DNA from: Acidobacteriota bacterium
GTDB lineage: Bacteria; Acidobacteriota; UBA6911; RPQK01; DATIPO01
NCBI GenBank assembly: GCA_035471785.1
Contig: DATIPQ010000048.1
Location: 1-32,077, forward strand
DNA: 32,077 bases
Reading direction: 5' to 3'
Positions within the stretch are counted from its first letter, which is position 1, and each line of letters opens with the position of its first letter. The notes under the pieces are model-generated. The model ran no database searches. It was not told the DNA's origin and worked only from the letters and a program-made list of their open reading frames with translations. Below, piece by piece: positions 16,536 to 24,206 of this stretch. The translations under genes and the position numbers were made by a program.

Positions 16536-16554
16536 TCTCAAGGGCCCCTTGAGA
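16536..16554. promoter_or_regulatory. Perfect inverted repeat in the PilZ gene leader
   Basis: TCTCAAGGG-C-CCCTTGAGA is a perfect 9-1-9 palindrome. On the PilZ mRNA it ends about three bases before the GAGG ribosome-binding site. With a one-base loop it fits a protein-binding operator better than an RNA hairpin as written, though a shorter stem with a wider loop could form. Confidence 0.5.
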
Positions 16555-16598
16555 CGCTAAACCCCTTTGGAAGACGGTTGGCGGCCCGGTCAAAGTAC

Positions 16599-16615
16599 AT
16601 ATCGGCAAATATCGG
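16599..16615. repeat. Direct repeat ATATCGG spaced by one helical turn
   Basis: ATATCGG occurs at 16599-16605 and again at 16609-16615, a 10-base period, between the divergent PilZ and membrane-protein genes. Same-face half-sites of this kind can bind a regulator. The evidence is spacing and position only. Confidence 0.3.
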
Positions 16616-16689
16616 AAAAACTGTTCGCTCCAGGTGGAGCGTTGAACACCAGCCGGTGGGGTATCGTACAGTGAAGGGAGGAAGCAACC

Positions 16690-17106
16690 ATGGAAACTCA
16701 TGTCAAAGTGTTCGCGGTGTTGAATGTCCTGTGGGGCGGTATCGGAGTCCTGACAGCGTTCGGCTTGCTCTTCTTCTTCGGGTTGCTGGGCGGCGTTGCA
16801 GGCGTGGCCGGACTCTCGGAGCAGGAACCGGATGCCCTGGCCGGCATGACGGTTATGGCCCTGGTGGGCGCCTTTCTTTTCATTTTGCTGGGCGTGCTCT
16901 CCTTGCCCAGCTTGCTGGCCGGCATCGGCTTGCTGCAATTCCGCACCTGGGGACGGGTGCTGGGCATCGTCGTCAGCATTATCGACTTGATGCACTTCCC
17001 CTTCGGCACGGCTTTGGGCATCTACGGCTTATGGGTGCTTCTGCAGCCTGAGAGCGAGGTCCTCTTCAACGGGGGCCGGCCGGTCAGCCAGCCGGCCCGC
17101 GTCTAA
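16690..17106 (+). CDS. Small multi-spanning membrane protein of unknown function
   Basis: 138 residues with about four hydrophobic segments (roughly 7-25, 26-41, 53-82 and 90-118). A short acidic loop (GLSEQEPD, about 42-49) and the soluble C-terminal tail QPESEVLFNGGRPVSQPARV flank them. No catalytic motif is recognised. The layout resembles the small DUF4064-like and related unnamed membrane proteins, but I cannot assign a family. GGGAGG precedes ATG 16690 by about eight bases. Its stop lies 14 bases from the end of the convergent S9 peptidase gene, leaving no room for separate terminators. Confidence 0.75.
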   Translation: METHVKVFAVLNVLWGGIGVLTAFGLLFFFGLLGGVAGVAGLSEQEPDALAGMTVMALVGAFLFILLGVLSLPSLLAGIGLLQFRTWGRVLGIVVSIIDLMHFPFGTALGIYGLWVLLQPESEVLFNGGRPVSQPARV

Positions 17107-17120
17107 GGCCGGCAGCGCGC

Positions 17121-19205
17121 CTATTCGGAAGCCGCGTCCTTTCCGTAGCGCTGGAACCAGGCCAGGATGTGATTGACCTTGGCGATCAGGTTGCTGGGGC
17201 GCCGGGCGATGCCGTGAGAGGCTTCGGGGATGCGCACCAGCATGCTCTCCACCTTGCGCAGCTTGAGGGCCTGGTAGAACTGCTCGCTCTCGGACATGGG
17301 AGTGCGGTAGTCGGACTCTCCCGTCAGCAGCATGGTGGGGGTCGTCACGTTGCCCACATAGGATAGCGGCGAGCGCTTCAGGTAATGCTCGGGATATTCC
17401 CAGGGAAAGCCCGGGAACCAATACTTGTAGAAGAAGTTGTAGGCGTCGGCGGTAAGCGTGAAACTGTACCAGTTGATGACCGGCTTGGCCACCACGGCGG
17501 CCCGGAAACGATCGGTCTTTCCGACGATCCAACTGGTCAGCACTCCGCCGCCGCTGCCTCCCGTCACGTAAAGCTGCTCAGGATCGACGTAGCCCTTTTC
17601 GATGACGGCGTCCACCCCGGACATCAAGTCGTCATAGTCCTGGCCCGGATAGTTGTGGTGGATCAGGTTGCCGAACTCCTGTCCGTAGCTGGTGCTGCCG
17701 CGGGGATTGGTGTAGAGCACGACGTTGCCGGCCGCCGCGTAGAGCTGGACTTCGGCCGAGAAGCGGTCGCCGTAGTTGGAGAAAGGACCCCCGTGGATCT
17801 CGAGCACCAGCGGGTACTTGCGCGAGGCGTCGAAGCCGGGAGGCGTGACGATCCATCCCTGGATGTCGCGCTGGTCGAACGAGGACTTGTACCAAATCTC
17901 TTCCACCTGCCCCAGTTCCTTGTGCCCGAAGAGGTCTTCGTTGACTCCGGTGAGCCGCCGCACCTCGTCATCTTCGGACGTCACGGCCAGGTCGGCGGGC
18001 CGAGTGGGGCGCGAGTAGGTGTAGGCGATGCGTCCGTTGTCGGAAACCGAGAAGGAGCCGCCGGCGTAAGGGCGTCCCAGGGAGGTGCCGCCCAGGTCGT
18101 CGGCGAGCTTGCTGACGTTGCCCTCGAGATCGACGAAAGCGACTTTGGTGTTGCCCTTGTCGGCATACTGGAAGAAAAGGCCGCTTCCGTCGCCGGCCCA
18201 GGAGGGATTGCCCGCGCTGCGGTCGAGCGAGGCCGTCAGGGAACGCGCTTGAGAGCCGTCGCGCTTCATCAGGTAAAGTTGGGTGACCTGGTATCCCTGG
18301 TAGCGGTCGTCGAATCCCAGGTAGGCGATATGGCTTCCGTCGGGGGAGAGTGCGGGAGCGTTGTCCGGTCCCTGGCGGGAGGTGAGGGCCTGGACCTGGC
18401 CGTCCTCGAGCGAGACCTGGTAGATCTCGGAGTTGAGGGGATCGTACTGCCAATCGGGGCGCCGGTTGCCCGAGAAGATCAACGACTTGGAGTCCTGCGA
18501 CCAGACGGGAGCGCCGTGGCTGAAGGCCCCGGCCGTGATCTGGCGGGGAGTGCCTCCGCCCGAGGGCAGGACGAAAATCTGGGCGCTTCCCTCATCCAGG
18601 AATCCCGCACCGTCGGCCCGGTAAAGCAGTTCGTCGATGACCTTGGCGGGTGGAGCCCAGCGGGCGCCTTCGGGCTTGGAAGGCATGGAAGCGAAAGGCT
18701 TGTCGGGCGTCGCCACGAATTGGGTGAAAGCGATCTGTTCTCCGTCGGGGGACCAGGCGATATTGGAGGGAGAGCGCCTCAGGTGCGTCAGTTGGGCGCT
18801 TTGACCCGTGTCCATCCAGCGCACGTGAATCTGAGTCGATCCTCCCGCGTCGGAGAGGTAGAGCAGCCGGCCTCCATCAGGAGACCAGCGCGGCGATGAT
18901 GCGTTCTCGCCGCTGCTGGTCAGCGGGCGGTGACCGCTCCCGTCCCAGGCGATGATCCACAAGGCCTCCCGGTTGCGGTCCGTCATGATGTCCATGGAGC
19001 GGCGCACGTAAACGATGTGCGAACCGTCGGGCGAGATCTGAGGGTCGGAGACATATTCCAGTTCGAACACGTCTTCGGCCTGGAAGATCTGGTTGTCGGG
19101 TTTGGGCGAATCGTTGGGTTCGGCTGCCCCGGCTAAAAGGGGCAATGACGCCAGCATGACCGCCGGCAAAAGGGAACTGAAAAATCTCAGTTTGCTCATT
19201 TTCAT
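17121..19205 (-). CDS. Exported S9 family serine peptidase (prolyl oligopeptidase / acylaminoacyl-peptidase type)
   Basis: 694 residues: signal peptide (about 1-28), PD40/DPP-IV-like N-terminal propeller (about 40-420; ISPDGSHIVYVRRS, WSPDGGRLLYLSD, LSPDGSHIAYLGF) and a C-terminal alpha/beta-hydrolase domain (about 430-690). The triad is visible in family order: S551 in GGSGGG, D632 in GESDYRTPMSES and H664 in ASHGI. In many relatives the nucleophile elbow is GGSYGG; the Tyr is Gly here. It probably cleaves oligopeptides in the periplasm. ATG 19205 has GGAGGGAG upstream. It is divergent from a TetR gene that may regulate it. Confidence 0.92.
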   Translation of the reverse strand: MKMSKLRFFSSLLPAVMLASLPLLAGAAEPNDSPKPDNQIFQAEDVFELEYVSDPQISPDGSHIVYVRRSMDIMTDRNREALWIIAWDGSGHRPLTSSGENASSPRWSPDGGRLLYLSDAGGSTQIHVRWMDTGQSAQLTHLRRSPSNIAWSPDGEQIAFTQFVATPDKPFASMPSKPEGARWAPPAKVIDELLYRADGAGFLDEGSAQIFVLPSGGGTPRQITAGAFSHGAPVWSQDSKSLIFSGNRRPDWQYDPLNSEIYQVSLEDGQVQALTSRQGPDNAPALSPDGSHIAYLGFDDRYQGYQVTQLYLMKRDGSQARSLTASLDRSAGNPSWAGDGSGLFFQYADKGNTKVAFVDLEGNVSKLADDLGGTSLGRPYAGGSFSVSDNGRIAYTYSRPTRPADLAVTSEDDEVRRLTGVNEDLFGHKELGQVEEIWYKSSFDQRDIQGWIVTPPGFDASRKYPLVLEIHGGPFSNYGDRFSAEVQLYAAAGNVVLYTNPRGSTSYGQEFGNLIHHNYPGQDYDDLMSGVDAVIEKGYVDPEQLYVTGGSGGGVLTSWIVGKTDRFRAAVVAKPVINWYSFTLTADAYNFFYKYWFPGFPWEYPEHYLKRSPLSYVGNVTTPTMLLTGESDYRTPMSESEQFYQALKLRKVESMLVRIPEASHGIARRPSNLIAKVNHILAWFQRYGKDAASE

Positions 19206-19253
19206 GGTTGCTCTCCCTCCTTTAAGTCCTGGTGGATTTCAGGTGTGCCTTCG

Positions 19254-19282
19254 ATTGTGCCTGGAGCCCCGCCGGACTGCAA
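19254..19282 (-). promoter_or_regulatory. Candidate promoter of the S9 peptidase gene
   Basis: On the minus strand TTGCAG (19282-19277) and CACAAT (19259-19254) are separated by 17 bases, about 48 bases upstream of the ATG. Both hexamers are partial matches to the sigma-70 consensus. Confidence 0.35.
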
Positions 19283-19288
19283 CAAGCG

Positions 19289-19301
19289 ATGGTCGTACCA
19301 T
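19289..19301. promoter_or_regulatory. Candidate TetR operator, ATGGT-CGT-ACCAT
   Basis: A 5-3-5 inverted repeat sits in the 134-base gap between the divergent S9 peptidase and TetR genes, just upstream of the peptidase -35 candidate. TetR regulators often bind such symmetric sites between themselves and a divergent target. The arms are short, so chance occurrence is possible. Confidence 0.35.
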
Positions 19302-19339
19302 TCTGACCCTTGCATCTAAGCCTGTGCCATAATGTGACG

Positions 19340-19939
19340 ATGTGCTCGGCTAGTTACTCTTTTGATCGGCAAATGGCTCTGCAGAAAGCTGCCGATGTAT
19401 TCAAGGCCCGAGGTTATCAACGGGCTTCCATCCAGCACCTGGTCGACGAGATGGGGATCAATCGGGCCGGGCTCTACGCCGCCTTTGGCGACAAGCACAG
19501 CCTCTTCTGCGAAGTCGTCGAGCAATACAGCGCCGATCTGTTGGGGAGAAGCCGCGCCATTCTGGGGGCAGCGGGCGACGCCCTCGACAATCTCTACCGA
19601 TATCTCGACTTCCTGCAGGAACGCGCCCTCAAAGATCCCCGCCAGGGTTGCCTGATCAACACCACGGCGGTCGAAGTGGGCGCGGGTGATGCCCCCATCC
19701 ATCAACGCATCAGCGGCATGTTCCAGGCGTTGGAGGAATCCTTGCAGGAGACTCTGCACCGGGCCGTCCATGAAGGAGATCTCAAGTCCGACTTGCCGGC
19801 CCATGCCTTGGCCCGCTTTTTTCTCTGCTTCATCCAAGGCCTGACCGTGGTCAGCAAGATGAGGATGCCGGCTGACTACCTGCTCGATTGCGTGGCCATG
19901 ATGCGCTCTCAAATCGAGTCCCTTGAAGACCGCGACTGA
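19340..19939 (+). CDS. TetR/AcrR family transcriptional regulator
   Basis: 199 residues from ATG 19340. The N-terminal DNA-binding domain is clear: helix-turn-helix around residues 31-50 (IQHLVDEMGINRAGLYAAFG) followed by the family's DKHSLF. The C-terminal domain begins with a LKDPRQGCLINTTAVEV stretch seen in members related to NemR-like regulators; its ligand cannot be told. No ribosome-binding site precedes the ATG, and a CATAAT -10-like hexamer (19328-19333) lies only six bases upstream, so the mRNA may be leaderless. A TTG 30 bases upstream is in frame but less likely. It stands divergent from the S9 peptidase gene, its most plausible target besides itself. Confidence 0.88.
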   Translation: MCSASYSFDRQMALQKAADVFKARGYQRASIQHLVDEMGINRAGLYAAFGDKHSLFCEVVEQYSADLLGRSRAILGAAGDALDNLYRYLDFLQERALKDPRQGCLINTTAVEVGAGDAPIHQRISGMFQALEESLQETLHRAVHEGDLKSDLPAHALARFFLCFIQGLTVVSKMRMPADYLLDCVAMMRSQIESLEDRD

Positions 19940-19949
19940 CGTTCGCCGC

Positions 19950-20039
19950 GGCCGGCGCCTGACCGGCCCCCCGCACCCCGGAGCTTCCAGCCTCCCTCGG
20001 CCCATCCTCTGATTGCACCCGATCCGCCGCTCGATCGGG
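19950..20039. other. Two small hairpins downstream of the TetR gene
   Basis: GGCCGG/CCGGCC (19950-19968, 7-base loop) begins ten bases after the stop, and CCCGATC/GATCGGG (20018-20039, 8-base loop) follows. Neither has a T-tract. They may help end the regulator's transcript, but this is weak. Confidence 0.3.
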
Positions 20040-20096
20040 CGCCTCGGCTGCTGCCTGCCCAGATCGCCGTAAGTCGTTCATTTTCGGGTACTTGGC

Positions 20097-20125
20097 TTGA
20101 CAGTGGGGGCTTCCAATCCTATCGT
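20097..20125 (+). promoter_or_regulatory. Sigma-70-type promoter for pncA-pncB
   Basis: A perfect -35 TTGACA (20097-20102) and a -10 TATCGT (20120-20125, four of six matches) are separated by 17 bases. Transcription would start near 20132, giving a leader of about 60 bases before pncA. Confidence 0.6.
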
Positions 20126-20191
20126 AGTAAGTAGGGTCACGTGAAGAACCTGCGAACCTGTTGGGGTCGCTTTGACATATATAGGATTTCA

Positions 20192-20812
20192 ATGAAAGCA
20201 CAACTTGGATATCAAGATGCCCTGCTGGTCGTGGACGCCCAGAACGACTTTTTCCCGGGCGGCGCCCTGGCGGTGGACGAGGGAGACGAGATCATTCCGG
20301 TCCTCAACGCCTGGATCGAAGCCGCCGAGGAGGCCGGCAGCAAGATCTACGCCACCCGCGACTGGCACCCGGAGAATCATTCCACCTTCAAGCCTCAGGG
20401 AGGTCCTTGGCCGGTCCACTGCGTGCAAGGCAGCCGGGGAGCCGAGTTTCATCCCCGACTCAACTTGCCCTCCCGCACCAAGGTCGTCAGCAAGGGCGAC
20501 GAGCCCGATTCGGAAGGCTATTCCGCCTTTCAGGCCACCGATCTGAGCAGCCGACTCCAGAACGACGACGTTGTGCGTCTATGGGTGGGCGGACTGGCTC
20601 AGGATTACTGCGTCAAGCACACCGTCTTGGACGCGCTCAAGACGGGATTGGAAGTGCATCTGATCAAGCCCGCCACCCGCCCCGTCAATTTGAATCCCGG
20701 AGACGGGGACGAAGCCCTGCAGCAGATGCTGGCCGCCGGCGCCATTCTGGAGGAGAGTCCAGAGGGACAGGTCGTAGCCAAGCACTCCGTCGTGCGCATG
20801 GCCCATCTCTGA
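20192..20812 (+). CDS. pncA: Nicotinamidase (pyrazinamidase)
   Basis: 206 residues, usual length. It hydrolyses nicotinamide to nicotinate and ammonia in the cytoplasm, the first step of the NAD salvage route that continues with the next gene. The isochorismatase-fold catalytic set is visible: D15 in VVDAQNDFFPGG, K101 in VVSKGDEPDSEGYSAF and C140 in GLAQDYCVKHTVLDA. The metal-site cluster is D57/H59/H63 in RDWHPENHSTF. ATG 20192 is chosen because the conserved first strand begins nine residues later and AGGA lies five bases before it. An in-frame GTG at 20141 would add 17 unsupported residues. Confidence 0.93.
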   Translation: MKAQLGYQDALLVVDAQNDFFPGGALAVDEGDEIIPVLNAWIEAAEEAGSKIYATRDWHPENHSTFKPQGGPWPVHCVQGSRGAEFHPRLNLPSRTKVVSKGDEPDSEGYSAFQATDLSSRLQNDDVVRLWVGGLAQDYCVKHTVLDALKTGLEVHLIKPATRPVNLNPGDGDEALQQMLAAGAILEESPEGQVVAKHSVVRMAHL

Positions 20813-20858
20813 TCCTTAACCTCGGCCGTGCCTGTGGGCCGGCCGCCCGAGGACCGCC

Positions 20859-22241
20859 ATGTCTGCGTCCAACAACTTGATTGAGAGCACCGATCTGGCG
20901 CTGTTTACCGATTTCTATCAACTCACGATGGTGCAGGCTTATTGGGAGGAGGGCTTGCAGGACAAAGCCGTCTTCGACCTCTTCGTGCGCCGCTTGCCCG
21001 AAGGGCGCCATTACTTGCTGGCGGCGGGACTCGAGGACGCCCTGGAATTCCTGCAGAACGTCCGCTTCGACGAGGACGCCATCCGCTATCTGGACTCGCT
21101 GGGCACCTTTTCCAGCCGCTTTTTGCGGGCCTTGAGGGACTTTCGTTTCCAAGGCGACGTCTACGCGGTGGCCGAGGGAACCCCCGTTTTTGCCGACGAG
21201 CCCATCGTGGAAGTCGAGGCGCCCATCGCCCAAGCCCAGTTGGTGGAAACCTTCCTCATGAACCAGATCCATTTTCAGACCCTGATGGCGTCGAAGGCCG
21301 CCCGCGTCGTGGAAGCAGCCCGCGGACGCACCCTCGTCGACTTCGGAACCCGGCGCATGCACGGCACCGACGCCGCCCTCAAAGCCGCTCGCGCCTTCCA
21401 CATCGCCGGGGTGGACGCCACTTCCAATGTGGCAGCCGGACGCCGCCTGGACATCCCGGTCAGCGGGACCATGGCCCACAGCTACATCCAGGCTCACGAT
21501 GACGAGTACTCAGCCTTCAAGGCTTTTTGCGGCGTCCATCCCGAGACCATCCTGCTGGTCGATACTTACGACACTCTGCAGGGTGTCAGACACGTCGTAC
21601 GCTTGGCCGGGGAGCTGGGTGAGGACTTCAAGGTGAGGGGCATTCGTCTCGATTCGGGAGACCTAGCCGAGCTGGCCCGCCAATCACGCGCCATTCTCGA
21701 CCGGGCCGGCTTGCAGCAGGTGGAGATTTTCGCCAGCAGCAGCCTCGATGAGCAGTCCATCAAGGAACTGCTCGACTCAGGCGCTCCCATCGACGGATTC
21801 GGGGTCGGCACCCGCATGGGCGTCAGCGCCGACGCGCCTTACCTGGACATCGCCTACAAGCTGGTCGGCTACGCCGGCAAGGGACGCATCAAGCTTTCCA
21901 CCAGCAAGAAGCATCTCCCCTCGCGAAAGCAGGTCTACCGCCTCGAGAAGGGGGGAAAAGCCAGTTACGACGTGTTGGCGTTGCAAGAGGAGTCGTCGCC
22001 CGGGCGGCCGCTCCTGCAGCCCGTGATGAAGTCGGGGCGGCGCCTCGACTCCGCGTCCCCGACCTTGCGTGATTGCAGGCTTCGGGCCCGCGGCGAGATC
22101 GAACGCCTGCCGGCGCGGCTGCGCTCACTCGATGCGCTGGCGGAGCCCTACGAAGTGCGGGTCAGCGATGCTCTGAAGGAGGCCCGAGACGCACTGCAAC
22201 AGGAACTCGAACAGAAACAACACAGACATCTCCCAACCTGA
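20859..22241 (+). CDS. pncB: Nicotinate phosphoribosyltransferase
   Basis: 460 residues. It converts nicotinate and PRPP to nicotinate mononucleotide with ATP, taking the product of the upstream nicotinamidase. The N-terminus TDLALFTDFYQLTMVQAYWEEG is the family's start block. VDFGTRRMHG, GVDATSNVAAGRRLDIPVSGTMAHSYIQ (with the conserved His) and VRGIRLDSGDLAELARQ follow in the expected order, with FGVGTRMGVSADAPYLDIAYKLV near the end. GAGGA precedes ATG 20859. The gene starts 46 bases after the pncA stop with no terminator between, so the two form an operon. Confidence 0.93.
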   Translation: MSASNNLIESTDLALFTDFYQLTMVQAYWEEGLQDKAVFDLFVRRLPEGRHYLLAAGLEDALEFLQNVRFDEDAIRYLDSLGTFSSRFLRALRDFRFQGDVYAVAEGTPVFADEPIVEVEAPIAQAQLVETFLMNQIHFQTLMASKAARVVEAARGRTLVDFGTRRMHGTDAALKAARAFHIAGVDATSNVAAGRRLDIPVSGTMAHSYIQAHDDEYSAFKAFCGVHPETILLVDTYDTLQGVRHVVRLAGELGEDFKVRGIRLDSGDLAELARQSRAILDRAGLQQVEIFASSSLDEQSIKELLDSGAPIDGFGVGTRMGVSADAPYLDIAYKLVGYAGKGRIKLSTSKKHLPSRKQVYRLEKGGKASYDVLALQEESSPGRPLLQPVMKSGRRLDSASPTLRDCRLRARGEIERLPARLRSLDALAEPYEVRVSDALKEARDALQQELEQKQHRHLPT

Positions 22242-22251
22242 CGTCTATAAT
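22223..22251 (+). promoter_or_regulatory. Candidate promoter of the baeRF-like gene, inside the pncB 3' end
   Basis: CAGACA (four of six -35 matches) and a perfect TATAAT (22246-22251) are 17 bases apart. Transcription would start about 10-12 bases before the ATG, so the leader would hold little more than part of the GAGAGGTGAA site. This would allow the gene to be expressed separately from pncAB. Confidence 0.45.
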
Positions 22252-22269
22252 CTCGAGAGGTGAATACCG

Positions 22270-23427
22270 ATGTTTACTCATGAAGATCTGGCATGGTTGG
22301 CCCAAGAACGTGAGGGCAGGCCTTGCGTTTCCATCCTTATGCCGACCGACAGTCAAGCCCACAACATAGAAAAAGACACGATTCGCTACAAAAACCTCCT
22401 GCGCCAGGCCCGCGACAAACTCGGCCAACACGGATGGCGCAAGCCCCGGTTGGATGCCTTCTTCAAGCCTGCCGAGCGGCTCCTCCAGGATGAGACCTTT
22501 TGGCGCAAACACGCCGACGGACTGGCCGTCTTCATCAGCGAAGACGAGTTCAAGTGGTTTCGCACGCCGCTGGAGCTAAAGGAAGAGGCAGTGTTGGCCG
22601 AGCTGTTTCATATCACGCCCCTCATTTCCGTGCTCAACCGCGAGAGCCGCTACTTCGTCCTGGCATTGAGCCAGAAAGAAGCCCGCCTGATCGATTGCAC
22701 CTCGGAGGGAACCCGGCGCTTGGAGTTGCCGGAAGCCTCCAAGGGCCTGGAAGGGACCGTGGCATACGACGCTCCCCGCAAGGAAGTCCAGTTTCATACC
22801 GGAACGGGCGAGGGACAAGCAGGGGGCAAGGGACGCCGGGCGGCCGTCTTTCACGGAAGCGGCGGAGTGCTGGAGAAAGAAAAGGAACTGATTCAGCAGT
22901 ATTTCCGCATCGTCGACAAGGACGCTTCCAAGGCCCTTAAGGATCAGTCGGCCCCTCTCATCCTTGCCGGCGTGGATTACCTCTTTCCCATCTATCGGGA
23001 AGTCAATTCCTACTCCAACCTGCTCAAGGAGGGCATCGAGGGCAATCCCGACGAGGCTTCAGACAGGCAACTGGGCCAGAAAGGATGGGAGATCATCCGG
23101 CCCAAGATGGAGGAGGCCATTCAAAGGGCCCTGGCCGAATATGGAAATCTGGCCGCCAACGGGCGCGCCACCACCAATCTGGAAAAGATCGTCCCCCAGG
23201 CCATTGAAGGACGCGTACAGCGACTGTTCGTGGCTCATGATGCGCACTGCTGGGGCGGCATCGATCAGGGCGGACAGGCCTACGTACACGATCAGCGCCA
23301 GCCCGGCGACCTCGACCTCATCGACCTCTGCGCCTTGCGCACCCTGCTCCATGGACAGCCCGTCTATGCCATCGAGCAGGAGCGACTGCCGGAGGGCAAA
23401 CCCATGGCCGCCATTTTCTACCACTAA
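22270..23427 (+). CDS. baeRF-type (bacterial archaeo-eukaryotic release factor-like) protein
   Basis: 385 residues. The opening MFTHEDLAWLAQEREGRPCVSILMPT, the middle FHITPLISVLNRESRYFVLALSQKEARLI and the end GRVQRLFVAHDAHCWG...DLIDLCALRTLLHGQPVYAI match the layout of bacterial homologues of the eRF1/Pelota family. The family number (3 or 7) is not resolved here. These proteins are proposed to act in ribosome rescue or stress-linked translation control, mostly on comparative grounds. No classical GGQ motif is visible; a Gly-rich stretch GTGEGQAGGKG (about residues 178-188) occupies the region where a catalytic loop might lie. GAGAGGTGAA precedes ATG 22270. The gene follows pncB by 28 bases but has its own candidate promoter. 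Confidence 0.8.
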   Translation: MFTHEDLAWLAQEREGRPCVSILMPTDSQAHNIEKDTIRYKNLLRQARDKLGQHGWRKPRLDAFFKPAERLLQDETFWRKHADGLAVFISEDEFKWFRTPLELKEEAVLAELFHITPLISVLNRESRYFVLALSQKEARLIDCTSEGTRRLELPEASKGLEGTVAYDAPRKEVQFHTGTGEGQAGGKGRRAAVFHGSGGVLEKEKELIQQYFRIVDKDASKALKDQSAPLILAGVDYLFPIYREVNSYSNLLKEGIEGNPDEASDRQLGQKGWEIIRPKMEEAIQRALAEYGNLAANGRATTNLEKIVPQAIEGRVQRLFVAHDAHCWGGIDQGGQAYVHDQRQPGDLDLIDLCALRTLLHGQPVYAIEQERLPEGKPMAAIFYH

Positions 23428-23428
23428 G

Positions 23429-23495
23429 GCAGTGCGTCAGAAGTTTTGAGCCACCAACTTGGCAAGGCAGCCCTGGCTGAGAACTGATGACCGGC
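23429..23495. repeat. MITE/REP-like element, copy 3 (minimal form)
   Basis: The left end GCAGTGCGTCAGAAG...TGAGCCACC (23429-23455) is joined almost directly to the right end CCCTGGCTGAGAACTG...GACCGGC (23471-23495). The two pair at about 14 of 18 positions across a 20-base loop. The interior found in copies 1 and 2 is missing, as is the terminal GCACTAG. It sits between the convergent baeRF-like and CBS-domain genes, starting two bases after the former's stop. Confidence 0.75.
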
Positions 23496-23514
23496 CGGGG
23501 GTTGTCGGGCGGAA

Positions 23515-23949
23515 TCACTGGCCGGTGCCGGTGATGTAGCCTTTCAACTGTTCGATCATGTACTCCTGCTCGGAGATGATGGTCTTGACGACGTCGCCGA
23601 TGGAGATGACGCCGACCAGCCGGCCTTCCTCCAGAACCGGAAGGTGGCGGATGCGCTGCTCGGTCATCAGTTCCATGCACTCGGGAATGCTCTGGTCGGG
23701 GCGCACCGTCGTCACCCGGCTGCTCATGATTTCTTCCACCCGGGTCTGCTTGGAGGCTTTGCCCTTGAGGATGACCTTGCGGGCGTAGTCCCTTTCCGAA
23801 AAAATGCCCACGAGGTTGTTTCCTTCCACCACCAACAGCGCGCCGACATTCTTCTCAGCCATCAGGGCAAGCGCCTGAAAGACGGAGTCTCCTGGAGCTA
23901 CAGACCAGACTTGGCCGCCTTTTTTGTCGAGTAGTTGTTTGACCTTCAT
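23515..23949 (-). CDS. Two-CBS-domain protein
   Basis: 144 residues made of a single CBS pair: about 8-62 (VWSVAPGDSVFQALALMAEKNVGALLVVEGNNLVGIFSERDYARKV) and about 73-130 (VTTVRPDQSIPECMELMTEQRIRHLPVLEEGRLVGVISIGDVVK). The GIFSERDYARK ending of the first repeat is the usual adenosine-nucleotide contact region, so it probably senses ATP/AMP or a related ligand in the cytoplasm. No effector domain is attached. AAGGAG lies five bases before ATG 23949; the frame opens 36 codons earlier with no support. Its 3' neighbour is convergent, with repeat copy 3 between them. Confidence 0.9.
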   Translation of the reverse strand: MKVKQLLDKKGGQVWSVAPGDSVFQALALMAEKNVGALLVVEGNNLVGIFSERDYARKVILKGKASKQTRVEEIMSSRVTTVRPDQSIPECMELMTEQRIRHLPVLEEGRLVGVISIGDVVKTIISEQEYMIEQLKGYITGTGQ

Positions 23950-24008
23950 AGCCACTCCTTCCTGAGATGGACACCCGGCTCGAAGCGGGCAACGAGCAGT
24001 TTGTGAGC

Positions 24009-24058
24009 TGAGGAACTCAGTCCCCTTATGATAGGAGCCCGCCAGGCACCCCTGCAAA
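24009..24058 (-). promoter_or_regulatory. Candidate promoter and inverted repeat upstream of the CBS gene
   Basis: On the minus strand TTGCAG (24058-24053) and TATCAT (24034-24029) are 18 bases apart. The predicted start, near 24022, falls at a perfect 5-3-5 inverted repeat CTGAG-gaa-CTCAG (24009-24021), a position where a repressor could act. The hexamers are only partial matches. The rest of the 257-base gap shows nothing recognisable. Confidence 0.35.
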
Positions 24059-24206
24059 TCCCTCCCGCCTCCAAGCCCAGCCGCTGCCGAGAGAATGGTG
24101 GCGACTGGGGAGAGCCGGCTGACGAACTCTCGCCTGAGCGCAACCCCGTCCGTCTATCGAAAGTTTCATTTCGCGCGTCAGGACTTCCGGCGAAGTCGGG
24201 AAGGAA

